A DNA stretch of 64,000 nt from Marivivens donghaensis (GCF_011806565.1 NZ_JAATOP010000003.1:62001-126000); one strand, 5' to 3'; positions 12,230 through 24,117 are shown, counted from the first letter of the stretch. Numbers and translations are program-made. Notes: generated by a model not told the origin, from the sequence alone.

Positions 12230-14867
12230 ATGCCCGCAGGTACCATCGAATTACTCGCCGATTTTGTCCGTGATCACTACTGGTTCGCATCCGCCACCGA
12301 GAATGAAAGCACGGACACTGACGCCTACGATCCGCGTAATTTCAATCTGACGTCGAGCGGAACCTACGCCAAGGACGGGGTTATTACCTATAACTTCGAT
12401 GGCGACATGACCGGCGACTGGGATCACAACATCGAAGTTGTGCTCCAGATGTACGGCGAAATCCTCGGGGTCGAGTTTCAGGAGGTCAGCCGTGCCAACG
12501 CCGATCTGAGGTTCTTCGAGGATCAGGATCGCGGCGGTTGGGGGAATACCTACAACATCTCGGGCGGCATCTATGAATATGGCGAGGTTCACCTCGATCC
12601 ATACCGCGAAACGAAGCCGGGAAGTAATTACTGGTTCCTTCTCCATGAAATCGGCCACTCGCTCGGGCTTGGGCACTCGATGCCGCAGAACGGCAGTACT
12701 GTCTGGGACGGGTTCGAAAACTGGGACTAGGACAACGACAATATCATGCTGACCGTGATGACCTACACGCTTCAGGACGAGAGCGATTTTGTCGATTTCA
12801 ACGGAGCCCACGCCAATTCGCTGATGGCGTCCGACTTCTTTGCGCTGGAAGAGATGTTCGGCTCGCAGCTCAAGGACGACGGCACGGCTTATGGACCTTC
12901 TCAGGCGTTCGGCGAAGATACGACGTGGGGCTTCAACACCACGATCACGACCGACCGCGTGTGGCTTTATGCGGTGATGACCGACCGGCTGCTGACGAAC
13001 GTCTACTGCATCTATGACGGTGGTGGCCGCGATCATCTCGATATGTCGGGCTACAGCGACGACCAGACCATCGACCTCATCATCAATGAAAAGGATCAGC
13101 AGGCGCCGTCTACATGTCGGTCGGTGGGGTGGAGGGCAATCTGACGCTCGCCGTCGGCACGATCATCGAAAACGCTACGGGCGGCGATGGCGCTGACTTT
13201 ATCAAGGGCAACTACGTCGGCAACTCTCTGACCGGCCAGCGCGGCGAGGATACGCTTTCGGGCGAGGGCGGCAACGACCAGCTCTACGGCGGCCTCGGGA
13301 AGGACGTGCTCTACGGCGGAACGGGTCGCGATGACCTCCTCGGCGGTATGCACAACGACTACATCTACGGCGGCGCGTACCATGACACCATGACACCATG
13401 TACGGCGACGACGGCGATGATGTTCTCTATGGCGACGACGGCAACGATATCCTCATGGGCGGCGATGGCGCAGATGTTCTGGTAGGCGGCGAGGGGCACA
13501 ACACGCTCTATGGCGGCGCAGGTGACGATATCTATTGCATCGAGCACAAACTCGACGTCGTGACGGATGCCGAAGATGGCGGTGATGACACAGTCTATTC
13601 TAAGTTCAGTTTCTCGCTGAGCTTCACCTACATCGAAGACCTGTACCTGTCCGGCAAGAAGGATGTGAACTGCTACGGCAGCAGCTTCGACAACTTGATC
13701 GCCGGCAATAAAGGCAAGAACCAGCTTTTCGGTAACGCGGGCGAGAACAACCTCATCGGCATGGGCGGCAAGGACAAGCTCTACGGCGGGGCTGACGACG
13801 ACACGCTGAGCGGTGGCGGTGACCGTGACAAACTGTTCGGCGGCACGGGGGACGACTACTACATCCTCGCCGATACCAAGGATAAGCTGATCGATCAGGA
13901 TAACGGCGGCACCGATACGGTACTGAGCTATGTCGACATTTCGCTGCTCGACACGCGCAAATATCGCAACCTCGAAAACATCACGCTCGGGGGCTCCGAG
14001 GATCTGGATGCGACCGGTAATGACGCGAACAACACGATCAACGGTAACTCTGGTGTGAACGTTCTGAAAGGCGAGGCTGGCGACGACGCACTCAGCGGCA
14101 ATGGGGGCAATGACATGCTCTACGGCGGGGTGGACAATGACTCGCTGTTTGGCAATGCGGGTATCGACACACTCTATGGCGGCGATGGAAACGACGTGCT
14201 GCATGGCGGGGAAGCCGCCGACACGCTGTTCGGCGGCGCGGGTGACGACACCTACTACGTGACCGATGCCGAGGATATCGTCGACGAACGCGTGGACGGT
14301 GTGGATGCGGGCGGCACCGACACTGTCTACACGGACGTGTCCTTCAGCCTGCTCAGTGACGTTGGAGGCACGGTCGAAAACCTCATGCTTGAGGGCCGTG
14401 AACACATCAACGGAACGGGCAATAGCGCGGACAACACCATCGTCGGCAATGACGCCTACAACACGCTGACTGGCAACGGCGGCGGCGACCGGATCATCGG
14501 CGGCGCCGACAGGGATGAGCTCTACGCGGGCAACGACAAAGTGGCCGATACATTCGTTTACACCAAAACCTCTGACTCTGCGTATGTAATCGGATTGACC
14601 ACGTCCGACCGCATCTACGAGTTCGAGTCCGGCGAGGACAAAATCGACCTCAGCGCAATCGACGCCAACACCGCGACGAAGCAGAACGAGGCGTTCGACT
14701 GGGGCAATGTGGTGTTCGGAACGGACGATCACACTAACGCGGTCTGGACCAGTTCGACGAGCGGCAACACCTACGTCTATGCCGATACAAACGGTGACAG
14801 CACTGCCGATCTGGCCATCGTGGTCTGGGGTGTTCAATCGCTCAGCGAAAGCGACTTCATCCTCTGA
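12230..14867 (+). pseudogene. Serralysin-type (M10) metalloprotease with RTX repeats, inactivated three times
   Basis: Conceptually about 875 residues. An N-terminal zincin domain carries HEIGHSLGLGHS (HExxHxxGxxH). Next come a serralysin C-terminal region and many glycine/aspartate nonapeptides of the form GGxGxDxLY. The end (LSESDFIL) resembles a type I secretion tail. The start ATG at 12230 has GAGGAGG upstream. Lesions are an in-frame TAG at 12728, a single-base loss near 13102 (GG where GGG restores GAVYMSVGG), and an 8-bp tandem duplication CATGACAC at 13381-13396. Removing one duplicated unit gives GAYHDTMYGDDGDD, a perfect repeat. The long 3' part (13398-14867) remains open. No ABC/HlyD exporter genes are adjacent. 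Family members are secreted calcium-dependent proteases. Confidence 0.85.
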
Positions 14868-14934
14868 TTTCGGACGTAAGGGAACCCTAACGGCGTCTGG
14901 GTGCTTCTCTCTGTAACAAGTGAGAGGTTTCCAG

Positions 14935-15783
14935 ATGTCCGAACGTGCCCCGTCATGGGTCGAACCAGTTATGCGCACCGGCTACACGGCGCGCGGTATT
15001 GTCTACATTCTAACAGGTGTTCTTGCCCTTCTCGCCGCGTGGCGAGGCGGTCAGGCAGAGGATCAGTCCGGCGCGATGCAGACGCTGCTGGATGAGCCCT
15101 TCGGTCGCCCGATGCTATGGGCTATCGCGCTCGGCCTGTTCTGTTACGCCATCTGGCGCATCATCTGTTCGGTCATGGACCTCGAAGACAGCGGCACGGA
15201 CGCCAAGGGCCTCATCGGTCGCAGCGCCCAGATGGCCAGCGGCCTGATCAACGGCGCGCTGGGCGTGTCGGTTGCCAGCATCGCCATGGGCGGCGGTAGC
15301 AGCGGTGACAGCGGCAAGGAGTCGATGGTGTCCAAGCTGCTCTCCATGCCTTTCGGTCAGTGGCTCGTCGGTATCGTCGGTCTGATCGTTGTCTGCGCGG
15401 GCGCTTATCACATCTACAAAGGCTACAAGGAAAAGTACCGCGAACACCTGCGTTGGACCCCGTGGCTGGAAAAACTCTCGCAGCCCGCACGTTTCGGCGT
15501 CATGGCCCACGGCGTAGTCATCGTGATGTTCGGCGTGTTCTTCATCTTTGCCGCGATCAATGCCGACCCGAACCAAGCGGGTGGCCTCCAGCAGGCGTTT
15601 GAAGTCGTGCGCGGCGCTGCATTCGGCCGTATCCTTCTGGGCGCACTGGCGCTGGGTATGATCGGCTTTGGTCTTTATTGCTGGGTCGAAGCGACCTGCC
15701 GCATTCTGCCGACCCGTCCGCACGACGGTGTGCAGACGATGGCGCAGAAACTGCGTAACAAAGCCAACGAGGCGACGGCTTAA
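14935..15783 (+). CDS. DUF1206 integral membrane protein
   Basis: This 282-residue protein has six predicted membrane helices in three repeated pairs, each beginning with an arginine-glycine motif. The first, MRTGYTARGIVYILTGVLAL, is the family hallmark, and the third is FGVMAHGVVIVMFGVFFI. The ATG at 14935 has GAGAGG 8 nt upstream. It overlaps the convergent map stop by 4 nt. The function of DUF1206 is not established. It follows the dead protease gene with no operon partner. Confidence 0.85.
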   Translation: MSERAPSWVEPVMRTGYTARGIVYILTGVLALLAAWRGGQAEDQSGAMQTLLDEPFGRPMLWAIALGLFCYAIWRIICSVMDLEDSGTDAKGLIGRSAQMASGLINGALGVSVASIAMGGGSSGDSGKESMVSKLLSMPFGQWLVGIVGLIVVCAGAYHIYKGYKEKYREHLRWTPWLEKLSQPARFGVMAHGVVIVMFGVFFIFAAINADPNQAGGLQQAFEVVRGAAFGRILLGALALGMIGFGLYCWVEATCRILPTRPHDGVQTMAQKLRNKANEATA

Positions 15784-16529
15784 CGGCTGGGAAGGGTGAG
15801 GATGACCGGTCCGCGATCGGTCGCCACCACCGTATGTTCGTACTGAACACAAGGGGCGGTTGGCTCGCTGTAAAGCGTCCAGCCGTCTTCGCCGTCTTCG
15901 GCATAGTGACCGCCGGTGGACAGGAACGGCTCGACCGTCAGGACCATGCCTTTGGTGATGCGGCGCTTGTCGCGGGTGGGCCACGTCGCGATCTCTTCGG
16001 GATATTCATGCAATGACCGCCCGACGCCGTGACTGGCGAGGTTGCGGATCAGCGTATAGCCGCCCCGTCTCGCAAACCGCCCGATCGCATTGCCGATCCC
16101 GCCCAGCGGCTTGTTGACCAACACTTGAGCAATCCCGATCTCCATCGCGCGGCGACCATCTTTGCACAGCTTGTCATGCTCGGTCTTCAGCGGCGCCACG
16201 CGGAACGACGCGCCCGTGTCCCCGAAGAACTCGTTTTTCGATGCCGAGACGTCGATGTTGATCATGTCGCCGGGCGCGATGATGCGATCACTGGGGACGC
16301 CATGGGCAATCTCTTCGTTGATGCTGATGCAGGTCGCGCCGGGGAATTCGTACTCGGACTCGGGAGCGGACACGGCGCCTTCCTTCTCCAGCAGCGCACG
16401 CCCGATGTCGTCCAATTCGCGCGTGGTCATGCCCGCCTCGACGGACTCCGACATGGTCTTCAGCGTGTCCGCCACGATCTGTCCGATGTGCTTCAGCGCG
16501 TCGAGTTCGTCTTGCTGGGTAATGGTCAT
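15780..16529 (-). CDS. map: Type I methionine aminopeptidase
   Basis: This enzyme removes the initiator methionine from nascent proteins in the cytoplasm. The 249-residue length and fold match type I MetAP. The five metal ligands are present: D93 (INIDVSA), D104 (GDTGASF), H167 (ASHGVGR), E200 (LTVEPF) and E231 (YEHTV), plus substrate-site H76 (EIAHGVP). It has no N-terminal zinc-finger extension. It stands alone here, not in a ribosomal protein operon, so it may be a second MetAP of the cell. Confidence 0.92.
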   Translation of the reverse strand: MTITQQDELDALKHIGQIVADTLKTMSESVEAGMTTRELDDIGRALLEKEGAVSAPESEYEFPGATCISINEEIAHGVPSDRIIAPGDMINIDVSASKNEFFGDTGASFRVAPLKTEHDKLCKDGRRAMEIGIAQVLVNKPLGGIGNAIGRFARRGGYTLIRNLASHGVGRSLHEYPEEIATWPTRDKRRITKGMVLTVEPFLSTGGHYAEDGEDGWTLYSEPTAPCVQYEHTVVATDRGPVILTLPSR

Positions 16530-16616
16530 GCGCGTGTCCTTTCAGTCGAGCCGCGACCCTACGCGCATTTCCATCAGGCCACCATTTCTAAAGCGCCCCG
16601 TCCGCTGGAGGGCCGC

Positions 16617-16937
16617 TCAACTTTCCGGCAGCCAGCGTTCTTCGGTCGCGGAGAGCTTGTAGGACATCGGGGATTTGAACTGCTCTATCTCGATCAGCAA
16701 CCCCAAGGCGTCCGCCCGAACACCCCGCGATTGCCCGCGCCGTCCTCGGGCGCACCGAGGTCATAGGGCTCGGAAATTAACTCTACGCCCGACCTGTGAC
16801 GCGGGCATCGGTCCGCCGTTGGTGTCGGTCTGGGAAAACAGGGTCTCCACCCCGAAGGCCGCATCAAAGAACGCGATGGCCCTGTCATGGTCGGGGACGG
16901 TGGTGCCGATATGTTCGATGCCGTTGATGGAGGACAT
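16617..16937 (-). pseudogene. VOC (glyoxalase-like) family protein, decayed
   Basis: The N-terminus reads INGIEHIGTTVPDHDRAIAF, a VOC beta-alpha start, up to about 16761. The end is recognisable in two other frames: EPYDLGAPEDGAGNRGVFGRTPWG, then LLIEIEQFKSPMSYKLSATE to the TGA at 16617. Roughly 70-80 residues of the middle are missing and at least two frameshifts separate the parts. A functional protein of about 170 residues is therefore not encoded. The original activity is unknown. Confidence 0.7.
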
Positions 16938-17070
16938 GGGACGGACCTTTCTGAAGTGCCTGTCCCCATGCACCTAGCCCTCGATACGAAATGAACAGCC
17001 GCACCTGAACGGAGCGGCTGTTCATATGTGAATACAGCGCCTTAGTCGGTTGCTACTGTCTCATTTTGGC

Positions 17071-19767
17071 TCAGGCCCGTGCCGCGATTTTCAGCAGCCC
17101 GTCCAGAATGGCCGCCGCGAGTGGGTTCTCCTCGCAGCTTTCTAGCTTGAAAGTCGAGGCGACGATCTTGCCTTTGCCGAGCCGCTTTTCAATGACGAAG
17201 GCGGCGGGGTTCTGCACCCATCCGACGACCAGACCGGCATGAACGCGGCCTTGGAATTCCCACGGGCGGAAGCCTGTCATCACCTGTTCCGGCACGACTT
17301 CGGTAAACGCGAGGTCGAGTAGCGGACCACCCGGAATATCGGGGAACGCCGCGCGGTCGAGCCAACTGAAGTTGCCCACCCAGTCACCACGGAAGATCGA
17401 CTTGTGGCGGTTTTGCAGCTGGTATCCCGGGAAGGTGAAATAATGGCCCGAAGTCATCCCGCCCGCACCGGGGTCGATCTCGATCGAGGTGGGACCATCG
17501 CGCGGTTCGGTGTCGTCACGCAGACGGCCCGGTTCCTTGTCGATCAGTTGCAGCACATGCGCGCCGGCATGAACCGCGTCGATCAGCTCGGGGGTCAGCA
17601 CATCGGTCATAATGATCTGTTCGCCCGCCGCGTAGCCCAGAGCGCCCATGCGGCCCGCCCATGCGCCGCTCGCTTGGACCGTCACATCCGCCGCCTGACG
17701 TTCGCCGAACACCATGAGGCGTTCGTCCGAGGTCGCGATCTGCTGCCCGTCAGGACCGGTGAGGGTGAAGGTCACTTCCACCTGACGCGTCTCTCCCGCC
17801 GCGATGTCAAAGCTGGCGTCGACGGTCGCAACGTCCAGCGCATCGACGCTCGGCGCATCCGCGCTGCCCGTCTGCCCTTCGGCCGTCCACGACAGGACAG
17901 AGCCCGCAGGCACCGTGCCGCCACCGGCGGACAGGGAAACGGTCGTGCGATACGTCTCGCCCGCCTTGGCCCAGTGACGACGGAAGCGCGGCGCGATCAC
18001 GACGTCGGTGTTCACATCGGCGAACTTGTCCGCGAAGGGCCGCAGGTTGCGGGACATGTCCATAAGGCCGTTGCCTTCCCAGTGGACGTCGGTGAATTCG
18101 GTGATGACATAGCCCGCGATCGGGGCGTGACTGCGCATCTCCTCGATCTCGTATTTCAGGTTCTCGAACTGGTGCCACTGCACGGCGTCGATGAATTTGT
18201 CGAGTGATCCGAACACATTGGCGAGGCCGAGTTCGGCAAACCGCGCTTTGATCCCCACGGGATAGACCGCGCCGCCGGCCCATGTCGCACCGTATTCGGC
18301 CCACCACGGATTGTCGCCGTCCTCGGTCTTGAGTTTGTCGGGATGCGGCAGGCCCCAGACGCCGAATTCGGACACCACGAGCGGCTCGTCGCCGCGTTTG
18401 TTGCACTCCGGCTCGTCGGCAAAGGTCCAGTCGGCGTTGCCCGCGAACTCTTCGCACAGCAGATCCCACTCGGCGCGGCGCTCAACGACCGTGCGGTAGA
18501 AGTGGTAGTCGTTGATGTCGGTGTTCACGTGATAGTTCGGGAAACAGGCCGAGTTATCAACGACCAGACGTTGCGGATCTTCTGCACGAAGCCAGTCCAC
18601 CATGTCCGACAGCCACTGACGCTGCACACCGCTTTCACGCAGGCGGGTGCCCCAGTCCTCGTTGATAATGGTCCAGGCGACGATGGAGGGGTGATTGCGG
18701 TCACGCTCCAGAATGCCTTCCATCGTGGTTTTCAGCGCTTTGGCCGACGCATCGCCAAAGGTCTCAACGTTCGGAATTTCCGTCCAGATCAACATGCCGA
18801 GGCGGTCTGCGACCTCGTAGTAGCGCGGGTCCGGCACCTTGATGTGGCAGCGGAGCATGTTGAGGCCGAGCTTCTTGGCCTTCATCAACTGGTCTTCGAG
18901 CAATTCCAGCGAGGGCGGGGTGCCGAAGCCGTCGGGGTAGTAATCCTGATCCAGCGCGCCGCGCATGTAGTACGGCTCGCCGTTGAGGTAGAACTTGCCG
19001 TCCTTCGTCGTGAAGCTGCGGAAGCCGAAGGTCTGGGTGCAGGTGTCGACGACCATGTCGCCGTCTTTCAGCGTGATATGCGCGGTGTAGAGGTTCGGCG
19101 CATCGGGCGACCAAGCGGCGACCTCGTCTAGAGTGATCGGGCCGTCCAGCGGGCCTTCGGTCACGGTTTGGCCGTCGGGGCCGGAGATACGGACCGAGCA
19201 CGCGGCGTCTCCGACGATTTCGGGCGAGATTGTTACGGTTTTATCCGCAAGATTCGCGTCAATCCGTACCGAACCGATGTGCGAGGCAGCGCGGGCTTCC
19301 AAGCGGACGCTCTGCCAGATGCCGCCCTGCGGGCCGTACCAGCTCATTTTGCCGTGGGGCATTTCGGCAAAATCGCCGCCTTGGTCATAGCGTGCATCTG
19401 GGAGCGTTGCTTCGACCTCCAGCGTGAAAGTCCCGCTGTCGGGGCAGGGCACTTCAAACGGCAGCCACGGGCCGCTGTGGCGCGCGACCTCCTCGCCGTC
19501 GATGCGGATGATGGTGTGGGCACTGACCGCGCCGAAGCAGATGAACACCGACTTGCCCGCCCATTCGGTCGGAATGGTCACGTCGCGGCGATAGGTGCCC
19601 GTGCCGAACGATACGGCGAGGTCCTCGAAATTGGCCTGCCACGGCGCGGGAACGCGGGCTTCACGGCGGGTGTCGGGATCGCTGCTGTGATGGAAATCCC
19701 ATGCGCCATCGAGCGACAGGGTGGGGCGGGCGGCGCCAACGGCGTGCGATGCGGAATCGAGGGTCAT
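17071..19767 (-). CDS. Glycoside hydrolase family 2 (beta-galactosidase/glucuronidase type), cytoplasmic
   Basis: An 898-residue retaining beta-glycosidase. Domains in order are an N-terminal jelly-roll sugar-binding domain (about 15-160), an immunoglobulin-like domain (about 165-255), a TIM barrel (about 258-600) and C-terminal beta domains. The acid/base is E370 in WTIINEDWG and the nucleophile E467 in LVVSEFG. There is no signal peptide, so it acts on imported sugars. The ATG at 19767 is chosen over an upstream TTG. It is the last gene of the ABC importer cluster, about 165 bp after the binding-protein gene. The exact sugar cannot be read from sequence. The adjacent sulfatase suggests a sulfated beta-glycoside. 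Confidence 0.85.
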   Translation of the reverse strand: MTLDSASHAVGAARPTLSLDGAWDFHHSSDPDTRREARVPAPWQANFEDLAVSFGTGTYRRDVTIPTEWAGKSVFICFGAVSAHTIIRIDGEEVARHSGPWLPFEVPCPDSGTFTLEVEATLPDARYDQGGDFAEMPHGKMSWYGPQGGIWQSVRLEARAASHIGSVRIDANLADKTVTISPEIVGDAACSVRISGPDGQTVTEGPLDGPITLDEVAAWSPDAPNLYTAHITLKDGDMVVDTCTQTFGFRSFTTKDGKFYLNGEPYYMRGALDQDYYPDGFGTPPSLELLEDQLMKAKKLGLNMLRCHIKVPDPRYYEVADRLGMLIWTEIPNVETFGDASAKALKTTMEGILERDRNHPSIVAWTIINEDWGTRLRESGVQRQWLSDMVDWLRAEDPQRLVVDNSACFPNYHVNTDINDYHFYRTVVERRAEWDLLCEEFAGNADWTFADEPECNKRGDEPLVVSEFGVWGLPHPDKLKTEDGDNPWWAEYGATWAGGAVYPVGIKARFAELGLANVFGSLDKFIDAVQWHQFENLKYEIEEMRSHAPIAGYVITEFTDVHWEGNGLMDMSRNLRPFADKFADVNTDVVIAPRFRRHWAKAGETYRTTVSLSAGGGTVPAGSVLSWTAEGQTGSADAPSVDALDVATVDASFDIAAGETRQVEVTFTLTGPDGQQIATSDERLMVFGERQAADVTVQASGAWAGRMGALGYAAGEQIIMTDVLTPELIDAVHAGAHVLQLIDKEPGRLRDDTEPRDGPTSIEIDPGAGGMTSGHYFTFPGYQLQNRHKSIFRGDWVGNFSWLDRAAFPDIPGGPLLDLAFTEVVPEQVMTGFRPWEFQGRVHAGLVVGWVQNPAAFVIEKRLGKGKIVASTFKLESCEENPLAAAILDGLLKIAARA

Positions 19768-19933
19768 GGAAAGCCTATCGGAAAATCGGATCAAAAGGGG
19801 TGCGGGGCCGAACGGTGGCCCCGCGAACTGCCGCCACCCACTGCGGAGCGAGGAGCAGGTGGTGGTCAGCAGAACAAAGCGGGCGGCAGTCTGGCCGTGG
19901 GAGACGGGTCAGCCCCGCCGCCCGCCGTTTTCG

Positions 19934-21259
19934 TTAGCGGTTATTGCGGCGCAGGATACGCTCTACGCCCGACTGCATACCTGCGACGGCATCTTCGGGG
20001 CTGGTGCCAGCGAGCCACATCGCGGTGAACTCCGAGATCATGGCGTCATAGATGCCGCGCTCGTTCTTCACGGCAGGAATGCCGCGCGCCATCGACGGGG
20101 TCGCGGCAAAGTCCGAACGGTGCGGAAGCGCCGCGAACTCTTCGCTTTCGATGACCGAGGTATGAACCGGAAGGTGGCCGGTCATGGCCCAAGCGAAGTT
20201 GTTGTCGTCGAGGAACTTCAGGAACGCGATGGCAGCCTCTTCTTCCTCGGGCGTGCGGCTTTCATCCATCGGGATGGTCCAGCTGTGCGAGTTCGAGAAG
20301 GTTGCCGGCTGCTCATAGAGCGTCGGGAAATCGAGCGCGGTGTATTCCTGTAGCTCGGCACCGTTTTCGGCCTGGGTCGCGTAGTTGTTCACGCCCCACG
20401 TGCCGTTGACGAGGATACCCGCGCGGCCACCGATGAACGCCTGCTCTGCGCCGCCGTAGTCGAGGCCGCTGTCAGTCAGGCCTTCGTCGTACATCTGCTT
20501 GATCAGCGTCGCGGCGTTCAGGCCCTCAGGAGAGTCGATGGTGGCTTCTTTGCCGTCGGCGCTCAGAACGTCACCGCCCTGTTGCCAGACGAAGGCATCG
20601 AACATGCGCACGGCCATGCCTTCGGAGGACTGGCTCTCGATGGCGATGTAGTTCTGGCCGGTCTTTTCCTCGAATTCCTTGCCCATCAAGATCAGCTCTT
20701 CGGGCGAGGACGGCAGACGGACCGAGCCGTCTTCGTTCACGAAGCCAGCCTCTTTCATCAGGCCGACGTTCACGTGGAACAGGATCGCGTGGATGTCGAA
20801 CGGCAGCGCGTAGATTTCGCCGTTATTGGTGACGTTGTTGCGTGCCGCATCGGCCCAGTCGTCAACATCGACACCGGCTTCCATCAGCTTGTTGCCGAGC
20901 GGGGTCATCAGGTTGCGGTCGGTGAAGTTCACCAGCTGCGAGGCGTGCATCACTGCCACATCGGGCATATCGCCGGTCGAGTAGGTGGCCGACAGCAGGT
21001 CGTAGTACGCGCCCCAGTCAACGGTCTGGGTGATGACGTTCGCGCCGATCTCGTTCTCTGCGTTGAACTTGTTGGTCAGCACGGTGATGATGCCGCATTC
21101 GCCGTAGGCCTCGTTGAGGTCGGTCACGCCGCCGAATTCGCCTTCGCAGTCACCGAAGAAACGGTAGAGCGTGATGTCGGTCGCGGCAGCGGGCATCGCT
21201 GCGGTCAGGGTCGTCAGGGCAACGGAAGCTGCCAGTGCAGTCTTTCTGGTAATTTGCAT
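19934..21259 (-). CDS. Periplasmic sugar-binding protein of ABC importer
   Basis: A 441-residue family 1 extracellular solute-binding protein (MalE/UgpB type). The start ATG at 21259 follows GGAGGATAAG. It has a signal peptide (MQITRKTALAASVALTTLTA..., cleavage after AAA). The mature protein contains the family pattern GEIYALPFDIHAILFHVN and the C-terminal EEEEAAIAFLKFLDDNN. It captures the substrate for the two permeases encoded upstream in the same transcript. Its two Cys in the N-terminal part (DCEGEFGG..YGEC) may form a disulfide. Confidence 0.9.
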   Translation of the reverse strand: MQITRKTALAASVALTTLTAAMPAAATDITLYRFFGDCEGEFGGVTDLNEAYGECGIITVLTNKFNAENEIGANVITQTVDWGAYYDLLSATYSTGDMPDVAVMHASQLVNFTDRNLMTPLGNKLMEAGVDVDDWADAARNNVTNNGEIYALPFDIHAILFHVNVGLMKEAGFVNEDGSVRLPSSPEELILMGKEFEEKTGQNYIAIESQSSEGMAVRMFDAFVWQQGGDVLSADGKEATIDSPEGLNAATLIKQMYDEGLTDSGLDYGGAEQAFIGGRAGILVNGTWGVNNYATQAENGAELQEYTALDFPTLYEQPATFSNSHSWTIPMDESRTPEEEEAAIAFLKFLDDNNFAWAMTGHLPVHTSVIESEEFAALPHRSDFAATPSMARGIPAVKNERGIYDAMISEFTAMWLAGTSPEDAVAGMQSGVERILRRNNR

Positions 21260-21302
21260 CTTATCCTCCATGTTGATGCATTTGGACGGTTTTCCGTCCG
21301 GC

Positions 21303-22127
21303 TTATTTCCCCGCCGACATCGCAACTCCTGCGACGATAAAGCGTTGGAATATCACGAAAAGAAGCATGATCGGGGCAGAGGCAAAGACAGCCGAAGCCA
21401 TCAGGGTGCCCAAGCCTTCGGACTGGCCGAAGTTGCCCTGGATCGAGGCAAGGCCCACGGTCACCGTGTACATGTCCTTGGACGTCGCAGAGACGAGCGG
21501 CCAAAGGTAATCGTTCCAACCGTGGATGAAGGTAAACAGGCCCAGCGTCGTCAGTGCGGGCACCGACAGGGGCAACATGATACGGAGGAAGATGGTCGCG
21601 TGGCTGGCATGATCGAGGCGGGCTGCCTCCTCCAACTCACGCGGGATCGAACGGAAAAACTGGGTCATCAGGAACACGCCGATGGGAACAGCCAGCCGCG
21701 GCGTAATCAGCGCGGTGTGCGTGTTGTGCATCCCCCAATCGGCAAACATGGTGTGCAGCGGAATGAAAATCGCCTGCTCGGGCACCATCAGCCCCGCCAC
21801 GACCAGCACGAAGAGCGGACGCTTGAACGGGAAGTCGAGGCGCGCGAAGGCGTAACCGGCCATGGATGAGATCACGAGCACGATGAACGTCATCAGGAAT
21901 GACACGATGACCGAGTGCATCAGCCAGTTCGGCACTTTGGCGACCGTCATGACACGGGCGTAGTTCTCGATCGTGAACGGCACGGGCAGGAAGCCTGCGG
22001 TGGAGCGCATCAGCACTTCGTCCGGTTTGAACGACATCACCAGCACCCACACGACGGGGATCAGCCACACGACGGCGAACAGGGCAACGGCGACAACTAT
22101 CAGACGGTCGGAGAAACGGTTTCTCAT
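21303..22127 (-). CDS. Sugar ABC transporter permease, MalG type
   Basis: This 274-residue inner-membrane protein has six helices and the cytoplasmic EAA loop (LEEAARLDHASHATIFLRIMLP), which docks on the ATPase. The ATG at 22127 overlaps the stop of the other permease (ATGA). In-frame extension to 22409 is not real because that DNA encodes the neighbouring permease. It pairs with the MalF-type subunit to form the channel. Confidence 0.92.
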   Translation of the reverse strand: MRNRFSDRLIVVAVALFAVVWLIPVVWVLVMSFKPDEVLMRSTAGFLPVPFTIENYARVMTVAKVPNWLMHSVIVSFLMTFIVLVISSMAGYAFARLDFPFKRPLFVLVVAGLMVPEQAIFIPLHTMFADWGMHNTHTALITPRLAVPIGVFLMTQFFRSIPRELEEAARLDHASHATIFLRIMLPLSVPALTTLGLFTFIHGWNDYLWPLVSATSKDMYTVTVGLASIQGNFGQSEGLGTLMASAVFASAPIMLLFVIFQRFIVAGVAMSAGK

Positions 22128-23010
22128 TGGTCGTCTCCTTTGCGGCCGAGCCAGAGTTGCAGCATCGAGAAGCCTGCCATCACGACGAACAGCGCAAGGG
22201 CGATGGTCGTGGCGTAGCCGACCTGCCAGTCGCGGAAGCCCGTGTTGTAGATGTATTGCACCAGCGTCAGCGTGGTGTTCGCGGGGCCGCCTTTGGTCAT
22301 CAGCTGGGCCTGACCGAAAATCTGGAACTGCCCGACAATTTGCAGAACCAGCACCAGCAGCACCGTATGGCGGATACCGGGCAAAGTGATGTAGCGCAGG
22401 GTGGACCAACGGCTGGCGTGGTCGAGCTCTGCCGCCTCATAGAGTTCGTCAGGGATCTGGCCGAGCGCGGCGAGGAACAGGGCCATCGGCAGGCCGACAC
22501 CCCACCAGAGCGTTGCGATCACCAACGACGGCATCGCCCATTCGACAGAGCCGAGGAAGTTGATCGGCTCCATCCCCATCGACCGGAAAATCGGCGCGAT
22601 CAGACCGCGGTCGGGCGACAGAACCATCTGCCAGACCAGCGTAACCACGGTGACCGAGAAGACGGAGGACGAGAAGAACACGCTCCGCAGTACCGCGCGG
22701 ACGCGGCCATGACCGTGGAGGCCGAGGGCTAGCAAGAGCGCAAGAATGGTCATGCTCGGCACGGCCATCGCGGCAAAGCGCATCGTGTTGCCGAGCGCTT
22801 TCCAGAAGTAATCGTCGTACCAGAGGTCTTCGTAATTGAAGAACCCGATCCACTCGCGATAGCCGCCCGCAAGTTCCCAATCGTGGAACGAGATGAATAC
22901 GGCCTTGAACAGCGGGAAGATCAGAAAGACGCAGTAAATTATCAGGAAAGGAGCAAGAAATATCAAAGCGGCACGCCCGTCGCGGCGCATCCGCTGCGGG
23001 GTCCGGTTGG

Positions 23011-23014
<4 letters not shown>
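22124..23014 (-). CDS. Sugar ABC transporter permease, MalF type
   Basis: A 296-residue integral membrane protein with six helices. Its EAA loop is LYEAAELDHASRWSTLRYITLPG. It overlaps the ATPase gene upstream and the MalG-type gene downstream by 4 nt each (ATGA), so the four transport genes are translationally coupled in the order ATPase, MalF, MalG, then binding protein. Confidence 0.92.

Positions 23015-24117
<1,103 letters not shown>

Noticed and set aside
13202-14530. CRISPR-like regular repeats
   Set aside because: The periodicity is 27 nt and codes for RTX nonapeptides. There are no unique spacers between identical repeats.
13365-14978. 537-residue antisense frame over the RTX repeats
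   Set aside because: Repetitive V/A/H-rich sequence is simply the reverse reading of the glycine-aspartate nonapeptides.
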